A stretch of 64,000 bases of DNA from Paracyclopina nana. Its lineage: Eukaryota > Arthropoda > Copepoda > Cyclopoida > Cyclopettidae. The notes under the pieces are model-generated. The model worked only from the letters and a program-made list of their open reading frames with translations, was not told the origin of the DNA and searched no databases. Position numbers and translations under genes: made by a program. Position 1 is the stretch's first letter, and each line of letters opens with the position of its first letter. Location of the stretch: positions 4,030,001-4,094,000 of the forward strand of contig JAGUCH010000005.1 of NCBI GenBank assembly GCA_019096065.1, read 5' to 3'. This document shows positions 10,608 through 24,000 of the stretch, piece by piece.

Positions 10608-13007
10608 ATGCCCGTCATTCATGAAGTCAACCGCCCCAAGTACTTTTCATTCGCCAAAACCGTAAGTTTATTTCATCTACGAAACGCGTTCGGAGTCGGC
10701 TTTATGTTGTCATATTATGTTCCAGAATTATGACGGCATACATCCTGAGGAGGCATTCATTTCCAAGTGCCTAAGAGTGGGCTCAATGGGCAAGGTATGT
10801 GCTTGATTTTTGGTCATAATAGTCTCGGCGTGAAATGGGGTTTATTTTAGAAGATAGTCGCGTTAAATTAAGGGTTCAAAGTTGGGCATCGGATTTGGCA
10901 ATTCCTCTTGAAATGAGTCAGATTTGTTATCGCACACGTTGATAAGAGCGAGTACAGTCGCGGTTATTGTTCAGGTGCCGGTTTACGATTACAAGAGTGC
11001 AGCTCCACAATTCATGATTGTCACGAGCTTCTTTTGCTATCTTAAAATACCCGCGCCACTTTTCCGCTCCTCGCTTGATTAGCAAGTTTATCAATTAACC
11101 ACAACACTATGTGATTTGCCGTTGTCCACTTGCTGATCGGTTTGATTTTTGTGATTATATTCTTCGCTAATTCTTGATTCCTGGGAAAAACTATGAATAC
11201 AGAGGTGAGACGGGGAGTTATTAAAGCTTTGCCTTTTTCAGCTAGATATCGTTTTTCTTTCCAGTGCAATGGAATGCATCAAAATGGAAATGGAGGCCAC
11301 CGAGCCTCTTCTTCTTCCTCCTCCACATCTGGGGCCTATGACAATTGTAGTGATGAAGACTCCAATCCTTTTCCTTCCTTGAACAGCCTTGCGGAGAATC
11401 TGCCCGTTGTCCCGTCGGCCTCAGCTACCCTGCAAACTAACGAAATCAAGCTCGTCGAACTAATGAATCGAACTGGTTACAACATTGTACAAAGAAATGG
11501 CCAAAGAATTTATGGTGGACCACCTCCCGGCTGGACTGGGCCTCCGCCCTGCAAAGGAACTGAAGTCTTCGTGGGCAAAGTCCCCCGAGACATGTATGAA
11601 TGGGAGCTGGTTCCTATTTTTGAGAGGGTATAATCCATTTTTGTAATCTCATACTCGTACTTCTTGTTTGAGTTGCTGCTCCCCTTTTTTCTGCAGTGTG
11701 GAAAAATCTATGAACTCCGATTGATGATGGACTTTTCTGGATCCAACCGTGGCTACTTGTTCATTAGATATACGAAACGCGAAGAGGCCAAAAGAGCCAT
11801 CAATGAGATGAACAATTTCGAAATTCGGCCACGGCAATGCATTGGTGTGATTCCCTCAGTGGATAACCGGAAATTATGGATTTCTGGCATTCCCAAAAAT
11901 CGCTCTGCTGACGAAATCAAGGATGCCATGTCAAAGATGACGGACGGAGTGATCTCCGTGTATGTCTACAACTCGCATTTGGACAAGTCCAAGTCACGCG
12001 GATATGCTTTCGTTGAGTACGAAACCCACCGAGCCGCGGCTCTAGCGCGTCGCAAGTTGGTTCCTGGTAAGCATTTTATGTGCTGCATTTCATAGGCTTG
12101 GGTGCTATAGTCTGTTGATTTTAGGTCGCATTTTCTTGTTTGATCAAGAACTTGAAAGGGTTGATTGGGCCGAGCCGGAAAATGATGTGGACGACGAGAT
12201 AATGGCGACAGTCCAGATCCTGTTTATTCGAAACTTGTCAGTGGAGACTACCGAGAGTGAGATTTCGTCCATCTTCGAGGAGGTCAGCAATGGGCAAGTG
12301 GACAGGGTCAAAAAGACCAAGGATTATGCCTTCGTTCATTTCAACACAAGAGAGGCCGCCGAACTTGCCTACGAGGCCGTCAAGGACAATCTGGTCATTG
12401 ACAACTGCAACATTGAGGTGTCTTGGTCTAAGCCTATAGATCGGCACATCCACAGCCAGCGAAAGCAACTTACCAAAGCCTTGACTACCGGGAGCTCAAT
12501 GTACATCACCTTTTTAATGATTGCTTTAAGTGACTAATACTTTTTTGATTGCAGAACTGAGGCTGTGCCTCCAATTCCTGTTGCCAACTTCCCCTTCACT
12601 GCTGCCCGCGGTGGGATGATTGCTCCCAGGCCTAGGGGTGCAGCAGGAATTAGAGGACTAGGTGAGGGTTATTCACCTCTGGATTTAAAGTTCATGTTAA
12701 AAACTTATGTTTTCTTTAAGGTGCTCCCGGTACTCCGCCGCCACGAAATCTTATCCGAAAACTGAATGCCACTAGCTTTGGCATCAATCCGGCCTTTTTA
12801 CACGAGTATTATGACCTCTCTGGCATGAAGTTTCCGAATCCAGGCCTACCTCCGACAAACTTTGGGGGCTTGATCCCCAATGGGCCACCCTCGTCCCCGC
12901 CCCCAACCAATGGGTCTGGAACTTTCTTCAATGGAAATATGCGTATGGTCCCACCTCCAGTTATGCAATACTCTCAGTCCCCTATTTTCTATTATGGAAA
13001 CTTTTGA
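10608..13007 (+). CDS. A1CF/RBM46/RBM47-type RNA-binding protein with three RRMs
   Basis: Nuclear RNA-binding protein of the APOBEC1-complementation-factor group, which in vertebrates guides mRNA editing, splicing and stability. Exons: 10608-10661, 10726-10794, 11265-11627, 11697-12066, 12125-12500, 12555-12661, 12721-13007, about 541 aa. Family hallmarks are [13 protein letters not shown] just before RRM1, RRM1 from about residue 150 ([17 protein letters not shown]), RRM2 ([25 protein letters not shown]), the linker [12 protein letters not shown], and RRM3 ([26 protein letters not shown]). The C-terminus is Pro/Gly-rich. The first two exons encode 41 residues I do not recognise. An alternative start is ATG 11193: its 4-codon exon ends at a good GT donor (11204) in phase 0, and the 60-nt intron after it is open in frame. 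AATAAA lies at 13277. Confidence 0.9.
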
Positions 13008-13276
13008 ACCTACTGACCTGTTGCGTTTTAGAACCCATGAACCAAATTCTAAATTATTATTTCTCAAGCGATCGACAAAAATCAGAAAGTTGCTATTTAT
13101 GGTCTTGTAGTTTTGGCTAATTATTCAGGACTGCTTTTTTGGACACTCTATTCCTCTCTTTAGGCAGTAGCTTTGTAATCTACTACACGGAATGATGTAA
13201 TTAATGTTGTATTTTTGTATAAGTCAATGCGTATTTGGTCGATCTGAACCAATCTTATCTCAACAACTTTGATGTG

Positions 13277-13282
13277 AATAAA
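13277..13282 (+). terminator. Poly(A) signal of the A1CF-like gene
   Basis: AATAAA lies 270 nt after the stop codon on the plus strand. The convergent DnaJ gene has its own candidate signal about 65 bp further on, on the opposite strand. Confidence 0.55.
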
Positions 13283-13345
13283 GTACAGACGTGAACTTTC
13301 CCCTAATTGGTTATCATTGTGTGAGTACAAATCTGTATTGAAGTT

Positions 13346-13351
13346 TTTATT
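13346..13351 (-). terminator. Probable poly(A) signal of the DnaJ gene
   Basis: TTTATT on the plus strand reads AATAAA on the minus strand, about 310 nt past the DnaJ stop codon. With 13277-13282 it marks a tight tail-to-tail gene end. Confidence 0.45.
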
Positions 13352-13662
13352 CTCAAAACTAAACCTTACAGTGTATAGCAAAGAAGTTTTGCCTTTACTC
13401 CATTTCCTAATTTTGCACAAATTCTCAACAGAAGGGTGTTCCACCAAGTTTTGGTCGAAAAGGAGCTGATAAGCTGCATGAATCTGGACACATTCATGAT
13501 GGTGTACGGGAAGGGAATTGTTTTCATGAATCTATTTTACATTTCTGAATTAACCGACCATAGCTGGTCAAATCATAGGATGGAAAGCAGGAATATATGA
13601 TTTAAAACTAAAGAGCTGGTTTTATCCATTGATGAATCGTCGAGCGCAAAGTCTTTAATCAA

Positions 13663-15070
13663 TTATTGAGTCGCACAACTCACACCTCCAGGACCGGCGT
13701 GCATATGCTCTTCATCATCTTCGTTGAGGCGTCTCTGCCTACGATCGGCCTCGGGATCAAAGTCTTGCATGTTAACCTCCTCGTGATCTTCAGGGATCAT
13801 GGGCTCCTCCCTACAAAAGAAAGTTGACGGATGAGTAAAAAGTGTCTTCACTGTCTTATGAGGCTCATAAATAGTTAGCTTACTTGGGTGGCAAAAGCTT
13901 CTCTAGCTGGGGTGCAATGGCCGCGTCAATCGACTCTGGGAATTCCACGTCGAACTGAATGATGAGCTTGCCCTTCTCAAAAGGGTTGCGATAGGTGGGC
14001 ATTCCCTCTCCATACACGCATTTGAGATCACTGCTTTTCGTGACTTCGCCTGAAATTCCAAGAAAGACTTAGTTGAAGTACACCTTGGCTTTCCAATAAA
14101 GCAGTTGAAGATCTTACCTGCGATGGTCTGTATGATGAGGGTGCGGTTATCAAGCGTTGTGATAGCTTTTTTAAAGCCGCAAAGAGCTTCCGTGATATTA
14201 ATGGTCATCTTCATGATAAGGTCCACCCCGTTGCGCTTGAATGTGGGATGCTCTTTCTCATCCAAAACTATAATGATGTCACCAGGCTCCAGTCCAGGCT
14301 CTTGGTCACCCTCGCCGCTGAATGTGACCTTCTGGCCATCCTCCATGCCTTTGTCAACAGCAACTTCGAGTATCTTCCTCTCACGGTTGACCTTGCGGCC
14401 GTTGCACTTCTTGCAGCGGAGCTTAGGGTCGATGCGCTCGCCCTGACCCTGGCACTCGCCACACATGGACTGGATTTGCTGCATCATGCCAGGGCCCAGC
14501 TGTTGGACACGGACCTGCATGCCGGTACCACGGCAATTGGGGCAACGTTGAACTGCTCCCTCTTTACCTCCAATTCCTATGATTGAAAAGATAGTTAAAT
14601 CATGACCAGGCTTTATCATGTTGCTACGCACCATCACAATCTGCACAAATCACATTCTTTTGGAGAGCCAATTTGCGAGTGGTGCCATTGTACATTTCTT
14701 CTAAGCTGACAGACAATTGGTGCATGAGGTTTTTCGTCCTTCTGGGTCCTCGACTGCGACCACCTCCTCCAAAGCCGCCTCCAAAGAACATGTCAAATAT
14801 GTCCATCGGCGAGTGTAATCCACCACTGCCACCACCACCTCCCTCCTTGATTCCTTGCTCGCCATGCATATCATAGACTCTCCGTTTGTCCTCGTTGCTC
14901 AGCACCTCGTAAGCCATGGAAATTTCCTTGAACTTCTCGGCTGCGTCGGGTCCTGGGTTCTTGTCTGGATGATACTTGAGAGCCAACTTCCTGTAGGCTT
15001 TCTTGAGGTCACTATCCGACACTCCAGGCTTCACGCCCAGTATGTCGTAAAACTTGGTTTCCTTCACCAT
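13663..15070 (-). CDS. Type I DnaJ/Hsp40 co-chaperone (DNAJA family)
   Basis: Cytosolic partner of Hsp70 that stimulates its ATPase and delivers unfolded clients. Exons (minus): 15070-14632, 14576-14118, 14049-13884, 13810-13663, giving 403 aa, the usual DNAJA length. The J domain carries HPD at residues 34-36. A Gly/Phe-rich linker follows ([10 protein letters not shown]), then four zinc-finger motifs ([33 protein letters not shown]) and the client-binding beta domains. The C-terminus is CATQ, a CaaX box that would be farnesylated, as in other DNAJA proteins. I chose the ATG at 15070 because [13 protein letters not shown] matches the family start. A 5' UTR intron (15091-15201) lies upstream. 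An in-frame ATG further up exists only if that intron is retained. Confidence 0.95.
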
Positions 15071-15090
15071 CTTGGAGCCGCTCTTTTTAT

Positions 15091-15201
15091 CTGAAAGACC
15101 CACCATAGTCGTTAGCAACAACCGCCGGCAAAGCTTAGATAAGCGACGAAAAGGGGAAAAGCGACTGTGTCGACTGGGCGAATAAATGCAAACTAACTGA
15201 C
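15091..15201 (-). other. 5' UTR intron of the DnaJ gene
   Basis: On the minus strand a good donor (ACAG before GTCAGT) at 15201 and acceptor (TTTCAG) at 15091 flank 111 nt just upstream of the start codon. The exon above 15202 has no in-frame ATG that I can find, so it is read as untranslated leader. Confidence 0.55.
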
Positions 15202-15915
15202 CTGTTTCGTCGGGCTGAAGTGCGTTTTCTATGAACGCTGCAGAAAAATCGAGAACTGAGGGCTGAAATAATAAGCAGCGTGGTTACAAGCAAAACCGAG
15301 AATCTTCCAAAAGAGCGACTTGGCAACATTACCGGTTCGATTTTACCTCATGCGCACAAAGAAGTCCTTATTTTTAACAAGTTTCAGGCAAGAGTCGGAG
15401 CTCTCACGCAGTTTCGTGAAAGCTTTTAATATTTCTTCTAGTATTGTGATTGTTCAACCTTTAGTTTTGGAGCTATAAAATTAAATGTCAAAATAAAATG
15501 CCTTAGAATTTGTGTTTCAGATCTCACAGATGATTTTGATGTTTGGGCATTTTCGGCTAAATCGGCTTTATTCGGCAGATGAAAAATCTCGTGAAAACGC
15601 AGCACTACTTTTACAAAAATCGAAGATTCCAGAAAGTTCTACGAGCAAAAAAATACTAATTTTGCAAAGTTTACCAATTTTTAGCAAGCATCACGTTAAG
15701 TGTTTCTTCAAAATGAAAGACCAATCATAATTTGGCCTTTTTGTAGAGATTAGACAAATTAAGAATTTCCTTCGCTAACTTTAGTGCTGCAAAACCTTGG
15801 CGAGAGTCAACAGAAGCCAAAATTTCCAGTCTGAAATTCTGAGGCTGATTTCGTGGCCTTTGGCCCCTTTTGCCTACTTTGTTGGGCTGGTCATTCTAGG
15901 GCGTGGCCGTTCAAG

Positions 15916-18900
15916 ATGGGCCACGCCCACGGGGCGCCTTTGGCTCTTGTCTTTTTGGCAATTTTGGCCGCAATTCCTCACCATAGCCAAGGAGGTAAGC
16001 CTTTGTTCAGCAGCCTCTCTAACAGCCTCGACCATTGAGAAAGCCTTTGTTACTTTCAATGGCCTCAAGTCGGATTTCTCGTTAAATTTCCCTTGGTTTG
16101 ATTCCTAGTATTGCGAAATTCGATTCTTGACCATTTTACGCGTCATGTGCAGGAATTCTCGGTCCATCTTTTATTGCCTTAAAAATGAAATCACCTTGAT
16201 AAAATTTAGTTTGTTTTGCTGTCGTTGGTCCATGGTATTTTTGATTTTTCATTGATATAAAGATTTAAGTGGACTCTTTGTTCCCTTTGTTTCTGCCCTG
16301 TGGGCTAATTTGCCTTAATTGGAAGAATTTGAGCATACAAACTCGTAATTTAAGTGATCAAGAGATACGTGGCGGATGTATTGAAGTAGGGCATGATGAC
16401 TCATTTTCATAACTGCTGTGAAAATTTCGTTCTTCTAGATTGGAGGAGTTTAAAACAAGCTGCTAAAGCACATTTTAAAATAAATTATCCTTTGTATTGT
16501 TTATGCATGTACCTTTACTGGACGCGTTTACTTAAAAATAATAAGGAAACTGGTTTATGCATTGCTGACGCTGGAAATTTAATCATCATTTGTTTTGTAC
16601 TTAAAGTCAGTGTCAATTCGTCTTGTCTATTTTTCAATCATTAAACTGCAGCAATTGCTTTGTTAACCGGTTTTGAATGGAAACAAAATCGCAAAATTGT
16701 AGGAAGGGTCCTGAACAAAATAATCTGGGCCAGCTTGTCCTTTGTTTGTCAGCATTGAATCATCATTAACATTTTTTCACGCTTGAGAAACTCTGCCACA
16801 ATGCTAAGGTAGCAATCACTCTCAGTCATTGAAACTTCGATATGCCTAGCCTTGAGGCAAATAAGCTGAGAAATTGGACTCCTCCTCACAAGGCCTCAAT
16901 GAGAAATCTTCGTTTCTAATTAATAGCGACACGCATGAAAACGTCTCCCTTTTATTTCCAGATTTCGGACAAAAGCGCAAGCTCAGTGAATACGTTCATC
17001 ACTTTGAGGGTTTAGATTACAATAAGGAATACTTGCAAGACCAACACCATCGCCACAAGCGAGCGGCTGGTGAGGAAGACCACAAGGTCCTCCTGTCATT
17101 TGCCAGCCATGGGCGTGACTTTGATCTAGAGCTCAAGAGAGACCATTCTGTCTTTCACAATCGCCTTGTCGTCGAACGCGGTGACGACTTGGCGAATGAT
17201 GTCGACCTCTCTCATATCTACGAAGGAGAGCTGACTGACGAGCCCGGAAGCCATTGCTTTGGAGCCATCCGTGATGGTGTCTTCGACGGGCAAATACACA
17301 CTCGAGATGGAATCTTTTATGTGGAACGGGCCACCCGGTATTTTTCAGATCTCCGAGATTCTTCCAACCCAAACGACACCATGAAGTTTCATTCTGTGAT
17401 ATACCATGAGAACGACCTCGTTGATCCATTTCATCACAATGACAAGGGTATGCACGTACTCAAATGAGAAGACTCCAAATTGCCTTATATATTCGTTGTC
17501 TTTCAGTTAAAGTAAGGTTTGAGCATCCCGGTTGCGGTATTTCCGATTCAGTCCAGTCATGGATGGATCAGGTTCAACACAATGGAGAGCACGCTGCGGA
17601 AACAGACCCTTCGGAGAGAAGTGGGGCTGAGAAAAGCAGCGTTCATTTTGAGGCTGAAGGCGATGACCCTGCGTACAAATGGAGTAAAGAGGGGAATCTA
17701 AAGCGATCCAAGAGGTCGTTGCCAAATCCCAGCATGAAAAAGTCCTGTTCTTTATACATCCAGACTGATCCCTTATTTTGGCTCCATGTTAAGGAACAAG
17801 AGAAGGAGCCTGCCAAGATCGAGGAAGAAATTTTGTCTTTGATAGCACAACATGTCAAGGCTGTCAATAGGATTTACAGTGACACGTCTTTCGACGGCAA
17901 ATACAAGCACAATGGGTATCAGTTCGAAGTACAAAGGATCAAAATCCATGACGACTCCAAGTGCAAGGGACTGGCCTCCAGAGTGGCACAGTCTCAGCCA
18001 AGCTTTTTGTCCAGTCTTGAGCTGTCCGCTATGGATGACGAGAATCCCTTTTGTACTCCCAACGTGGACGTGTCTAATTTTCTCAATTTGCATTCAAAGT
18101 CCAATCACGAAGAATTTTGTTTGGCTTATGTTTTCACCTACAGGTAATAAGTGCTGTTTCCGTGTGATTTCGATATTACGATTTTTATTCGGATCAATTT
18201 AGGGACTTCACGGGTGGCACTTTGGGCTTGGCTTGGGTTGCCTCAGCCACGGGTGCGTCTGGAGGTATCTGCGAAACTTACAAGCGCTATACAGAAAATA
18301 TCAACGGAGTCCATCACACCGCAAAGAGATCGTTGAATACAGGAATAATAACTTTTGTCAATTACAATAGCCCCGTACCTCCAAAGGTCAGCCAGCTGAC
18401 ATTGGCCCACGAAATTGGCCACAACTTTGGCTCTCCTCACGACTACCCCTCAGAATGTCGACCAGGGGGCAAAGCTGGAAACTATATAATGTTTGCTTCG
18501 GCAACTTCTGGCGATCGGGACAACAATAATAAGTTTTCGCATTGCTCCAAGTCCAACATTTCCGCTGTCCTGGATGCAATCGTTGATGGCCGAAAAACTA
18601 ACTGCTTCGAGGCCTCGGATGGTGCATTCTGTGGCAACAAAATTGTGGAAGAGGGCGAAGAATGCGACTGTGGTTTTGATGACCAGGAATGCCAAGAAGA
18701 GTGCTGCTATCCAAGACAGAGCTCTCTCCTGACTCCTGAGGAAAACAAAGAGAAACGGTGCACGCGGAAGCCAAACGCTGACTGCTCGCCAAGTGAAGGT
18801 CCATGTTGTGACAAGAGTTGTAGATTCACTTCCAAGTTTGAGAATGTCAAGTGCAAAAACGAGGATGACTGCACTGCTGCTGCCTCGTGTGATGGCAGGC

Positions 18901-20448
18901 AAGCAGTTTGTCCAGAGCCAGGCCACAAACCGGATAATGTAACTGAATGTAATCAAGGCACTCAGGTTGGTTTAACTCACCGTAAGCTGTATGCGCAATT
19001 GAATCATCTTTTTGTTTTGGTTCACAGGTTTGCCAACAAGGAGAGTGCAAGGATTCTATCTGCCTCAAGTATGGCCTCGTGTCCTGTTTCCTAACCTCGG
19101 ACACGGTTACCGACAAACGGCAACTCTGCGAGCTGGCTTGTCAGAGGCCGGGCATCAACAATACGTGCATGTCAACGGTAGACCTCGTGGCCAAAGGTCT
19201 CATCAGTGGCCTCGATGAAGGACTCAGCCTTCGCCCCGGATCTCCATGTGACAATTTCCAGGGCTATTGCGACGTCTTCCTCAAGTGCCGCAAAGTAGAT
19301 GCCGAGGGCCCATTGGCTAGACTGAAGAACCTTCTCTTCAACCAAAAAACATTTCATACCATCATTCAGTGGGTCACAGAATTCTGGTGGGCTGTCCTCC
19401 TCATGGGCATTGGAATTGTCATTTTCATGGCCGTCTTCATCAAGTGCTGCGCCATCCACACTCCATCCTCGAACCCGAGGTTGCCAAAGAATCTGCATTT
19501 CACCGAGACACTTCGACGTCCAGTTAGGTCCTTGCAACAAAAGGTAATTTATTTCGCGCGAACGCATTGAGCACAAACAAGTTGGTAATGAAAGTCTCAA
19601 AAACGATTAGATTTGGTTACATATTCGAAAGACAGATGGCTCTTTGTTAGATATACCCTTCAAAAATTCAGCACTGTTTGTGATTGCATGACTGAAAAGT
19701 TTAATCTAATTTTCCAACTTTTTACTCATTGCCTGCAGGGTGTTTACGTTGGATCTTGGGTCATTCCAGGCAACGTTCCACCTAAGGTATTTTCCATGAA
19801 TCTTTCTTGCATCTTTATTTTTACTTACCAATAGTACTTCTACGCGAAAAGTTTGCATGCCGCTGCTTACATTGATTACTAGTGTACATACCAACATTCA
19901 TACATTTTTTGAAAAGGACCATCCAGCTTCAACTAACAGTCCTAGGACCGAACCCTCAGCTCCTCCCATTGAGTTGGTAGACGATGAGATGGTATTTTAT
20001 AATAATGTACGATAACAAAATCTATGGACAACGGACTATTAACTTTTTAATTGCTGCACCTTCAATATGTGTGTGTGCTTATTTGCCTACCTAGAGAATC
20101 ACGCTGTGCATCAATATCATTAATCATAATATTTGTGACATTTCGCACCTGTCATCGAGTTGAATGAGTCAACATTTTCATCTTTTGTTTCAGCATTACC
20201 GAGCAGCAAATAATGCGGCTCCGCCCCCTTATCCTGGAAGAGGGGGACCTGGCCACGGGTATGGTGAAGGTCGAGGCCACTATAATAGAGCCTCGAGTCA
20301 TCCTGCAGAATTTAACCAGCATAGTCGAGGCGGTGGCAGCAGTGGAGGAGGAGGTGGTCGCGGAGATCATCGGAGATCCGCTGGCGAATCGTCAAGGGCC
20401 TCGGCTGCAAATAGACATAGCCGAATGGAGATGCAACCCATTCGATAA
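15916..20448 (+). CDS. kuz: ADAM10/kuzbanian transmembrane metalloprotease
   Basis: Membrane-bound sheddase that cleaves Notch, its ligands and other surface proteins. Exons: 15916-15994, 16962-17447, 17507-18143, 18203-18965, 19028-19543, 19739-19786, 19917-19991, 20194-20448, about 952 aa. Exon 1 encodes only a signal peptide (PLALVFLAILAAIP), found by its phase-1 donor matching exon 2. The prodomain ends at a furin site RSKR near residue 256. The zinc site HEIGHNFGSPH is near residue 470, followed by the disintegrin-like domain (EEGEECDCGFDDQECQEECC), a Cys-rich part and a transmembrane helix (WWAVLLMGIGIVIFMAVFI, about residues 775-795). The cytoplasmic tail has Pro-rich and Gly/Ser/Arg-rich low-complexity parts, and its small 48- and 75-nt exons are both multiples of three. 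No catalytic residue is missing. Confidence 0.95.
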
Positions 20449-21079
20449 TTGAATATAGGCAACAACATGCTTTTCTTTTGATTTTTGTGATACTACGTAC
20501 ATGCCCCCCATATTATTAAGATATCCTCAGCGCAGTAGCACCCAAATTAGATTTCCCTCGATTTTTGTTTCGAACTTTCTCACTCACCGAGAGCTTTAGA
20601 TATGGTAACCCTTCACATTTGAAATTACTTGATGATATTTGTTTGGGTTGGAGTCATTGATTCCTTCCGAAACTAGCAATCTGCTTAAGACAACTTGTTA
20701 GTAAATTTCTCCGAGAAAAATTTAGTTAATCACTGCGCTCCTCCCAAATATCTTGCCAGAATTCAAAAGCGAGCTCACTTTTTGGGTGCAATCTTTCCTA
20801 TTTAGGTGGTCCTGAAGCTTAATTACCTAGACGAAAATTCTCTCAACCATTTTTCTCCCATTTATAATTATAGTAAAAAAGAACTCGTCATGATGATATA
20901 AAGTATTTGTGTATTGGACAGCTCTTTTTATTACTTCTTCTCGAAGTATATATAGCAGACAAATAACAGAACCGTTGATTTCGAGGTTTTGAAAACGCAT
21001 ATGGACTCTTTTAACAAGAACTTAAAATAGCCTTTTTTTATATCACTGGATCATCTTGAAGGTACGTTCACCGAAATTT
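20449..21079. other. Convergent 3' region between ADAM10 and the Ig-domain gene
   Basis: About 630 bp, AT-rich, containing both 3' UTRs. TTTATT at 20927-20932 (AATAAA on the minus strand) probably ends the Ig-domain gene. I found no standard hexamer for ADAM10. Confidence 0.45.
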
Positions 21080-24000
21080 TCATGAGCTGAACACTCGATG
21101 AATGGGATTTTTTGTGGTCGGCTTGGGCGAATCATCTCCCAAGACGAATTTAAATGAGCCGTGACTGCGGACTTTCCTAAGAAATTCGTTCATTTCGTCA
21201 TTGCTTCCCTCCGCGTCTTCCTCAATATCCTCGTGCTCGTCCTTGGATCCTAAGCTTTCTTCACTTTGCGATCTGAAATACTTAGGGTGTCTGAGGATTC
21301 GACTATGCTCAGAATCTTCTTCTTTTTCTTCAGTGATCATTGGCTCAGAGGGACGCCTTTAAAAAAATTGATTAGCAGATGACAACAACTTATCTTTTGT
21401 TTCACGACGCCTCTTTCTTTCAGCATAGCGGGAGAGTACCTTTGGTTTTGCTTTCCACACGTACTTTGCCTTGATTGCATAGCAAGGTCAGAAATGCTAT
21501 TATGCTAGTACATGCTATAGTGAATGACCTTAATATTTTCTTGGACAATGACCATGAATATAATGCCACGCAATCCATGAATGGGATGACGACGATGAGC
21601 GAGGACAAAAACTAATTTGGTAATGGCCACTTAGTCAATAGTAGAAATGAGAGGCGCGATACGCAGCATTTGGCGACACTTTTGTGTTTTTATCACGTTT
21701 AGGCATCATGCTTGTCGTGTCAATGAGCAAAATTGCTACGTATGCAACATCCAGATTGTGTGCTTTAGATAATAATGCCCTTTATAATATGGGTAAATTT
21801 CCTAGCGACTGCTAAGCAGGGAGCTTTTTTTCAACCCGCCAATTTTCTATGCATGCTTGGCTCTTGCCACGTAAAAAATGCATCGCATTAAATATGCAAC
21901 TAGGCATGAGAGAGGGCATATCTGAAAAATTGCTTACTCGACTTTAAAGCAACTGTCAGCAAATTGACGTTTCCATTCACTCGATTTTGAATGCTTGGCA
22001 CATGACAAAGACACATTCTTTCCCAAAAAAGGCCTAAAACCTAAATCTGCTCATCCCACTGCAATTTCAATGAATTTGGCATTTTTTAAAAAAGCTTGTA
22101 CTAAGTTACCTTAAAGTTGATCTTGAATGATGTAAGCTGAGATTGCTTATGCTGCCAGCATCGGCGATTCTTCTTGCGGGAACAGAATTTGGCCATTCTG
22201 GCGCATAATTGCAGGCTTCCCTATTTTCCCAGCCAAGCTTGTGGCCCAGCACTTTTTTCCCAACCAGCAGAAGTAAAGTGATGATTACAACGCTACCAAT
22301 AACCAGGGATACAATTTTGTGCACATAGTAGTCGTTTCTCCGACTCACTCTCACCATCACAGTGGCTGACATTTCGTAATTGGAGGTGAACGACTCGTTT
22401 TCATTGCTCCTAGTTATGTGGCAAAACCCAACATTATAAATGCAAAGCATGAAATATGAGCATTATTACTCTTTCATGGACTCCTCTGTCAATGGTTGGT
22501 CTTTCTCTTCGCTGGTCTTGGCAATTGGCGTAAATGCAATTTTTGCGCGACAAGTATAAATGTAGGTATCATTGATGGTAACATTTTCGAAAGTCAGGTA
22601 AGAACTGCATGAGATATTCTTAATGCTCGTAGTGAGGTCGTCAAACGGAAAATCAGTGGAAACACGACACTTTGGCTTATCAGCCAAAATGAGCTTTGGT
22701 GCATTTCGTATTTTCTCTGGACAAGTCAATTTTTCTCCACCATCTAGAACAATACGCGAGCATAAGCTAGAGCAGCATACAATGCATACAAAGAAGCATT
22801 AAAATAGGCTACTACCTTTTTTGACATCCCCATTTTTCCTTCCATGGTATTTGGTCGCTATCCACTCGACCGAAAATCTGTCCATGTCAATTTCATGGTG
22901 GACGTTATAGAAAGAGCATTTCAATTTCACCGTGTCCTCAGACATGGCCTCCAATTTGGTTCTAGAAAGATCAAAGAAAATTTACAGAGGAGACAGCTAG
23001 CTAAGCAACTTAGCAAATTGTAAGCATATCCCAAGAGGGAGCCACCAAAGTTAAGGGAGCAAAAACAGCAGGGACTCAACTTGGTTGCCAAATGTACCGA
23101 CTAGAATATGCTTTCTAATTAGCTCAAAACTGCTCCAAAAAAGTTAGAAGCCAAATGAATTACTCTTGGTCGTCGTCATGATGTGTGATTGGCGTGGTAT
23201 GGTCTTTGGAGGCCTCGTAGGCCTCAGGGAGTTGCGGAGATGTAGTGCAGTTGTCGTCTTCCTCGTCAGGCCAAGTGATTGGGTGCCACCTCGAAAATTC
23301 TCTCGTGGTAGCCTCCACCCTTCTCTCTTTTTTGGAAGCCTCCAAAGTCAACCAGGTGCCACGTATCCGTTCATCAATGTCTACAGCCTTTGCAGTGTTT
23401 TTGTTCTCCTTGTCCTCGTCCTCGTCAAAAGAGAACAACCAGGCGAGGCCGAACTTCCGCTTGGCCTTCGTTGCGTTGACATTAGGGGCAATATCAGTCG
23501 CTGTAATTCATAATGTATTTGCGCTGTTGTATAGGAGCCTTTTTGTAATTCAAGCCTTCTTAAAGGTACATTGCACTGAATTTGGCCAACTTATTTTTTC
23601 CATAGTGTCAGCTATCAGAAAAACAGATTGTGCATTATTTCTTGCTATTCCAACCTAAGTGCACATAGCTTGAAAAAATTGATTTGCATTGCTGCATTAG
23701 AGCCAATGACTCTATTTACTAAAAGCTGTCCTAAAAAACCTATAATTTTGGGATTAATCTGTATGTTGATCGAGATGGCAGGTACTGTAATGAATATTAA
23801 CCATTACTGATACTTTCAAATTAATTACGAAAATACTTTTATAAAACGACTTTTGTGCATCATGATTCAAGTTCATAAGCATCAAACATCTCAATTGATT
23901 AATAAACAGATAACCAACGAATAAATTATGCTGATAAGTGGAAAAATGAGGTATGCATGGTGATCTGCTGTGTAATGGGAAAGGAGGTCCCTCTAGCTCA

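Noticed and set aside
11649..11837. Minus-strand frame over the A1CF-like gene
   Set aside because: Antisense shadow of RRM1 coding sequence.
14105..14586. Long plus-strand frames opposite the DnaJ gene
   Set aside because: They are antisense shadows of well-conserved DnaJ coding sequence.
21420..21608. Hydrophobic frame inside an intron of the Ig-domain gene
   Set aside because: Exons 22409-22110 and 21356-21080 already join in phase, and no flanking sites make it an exon.
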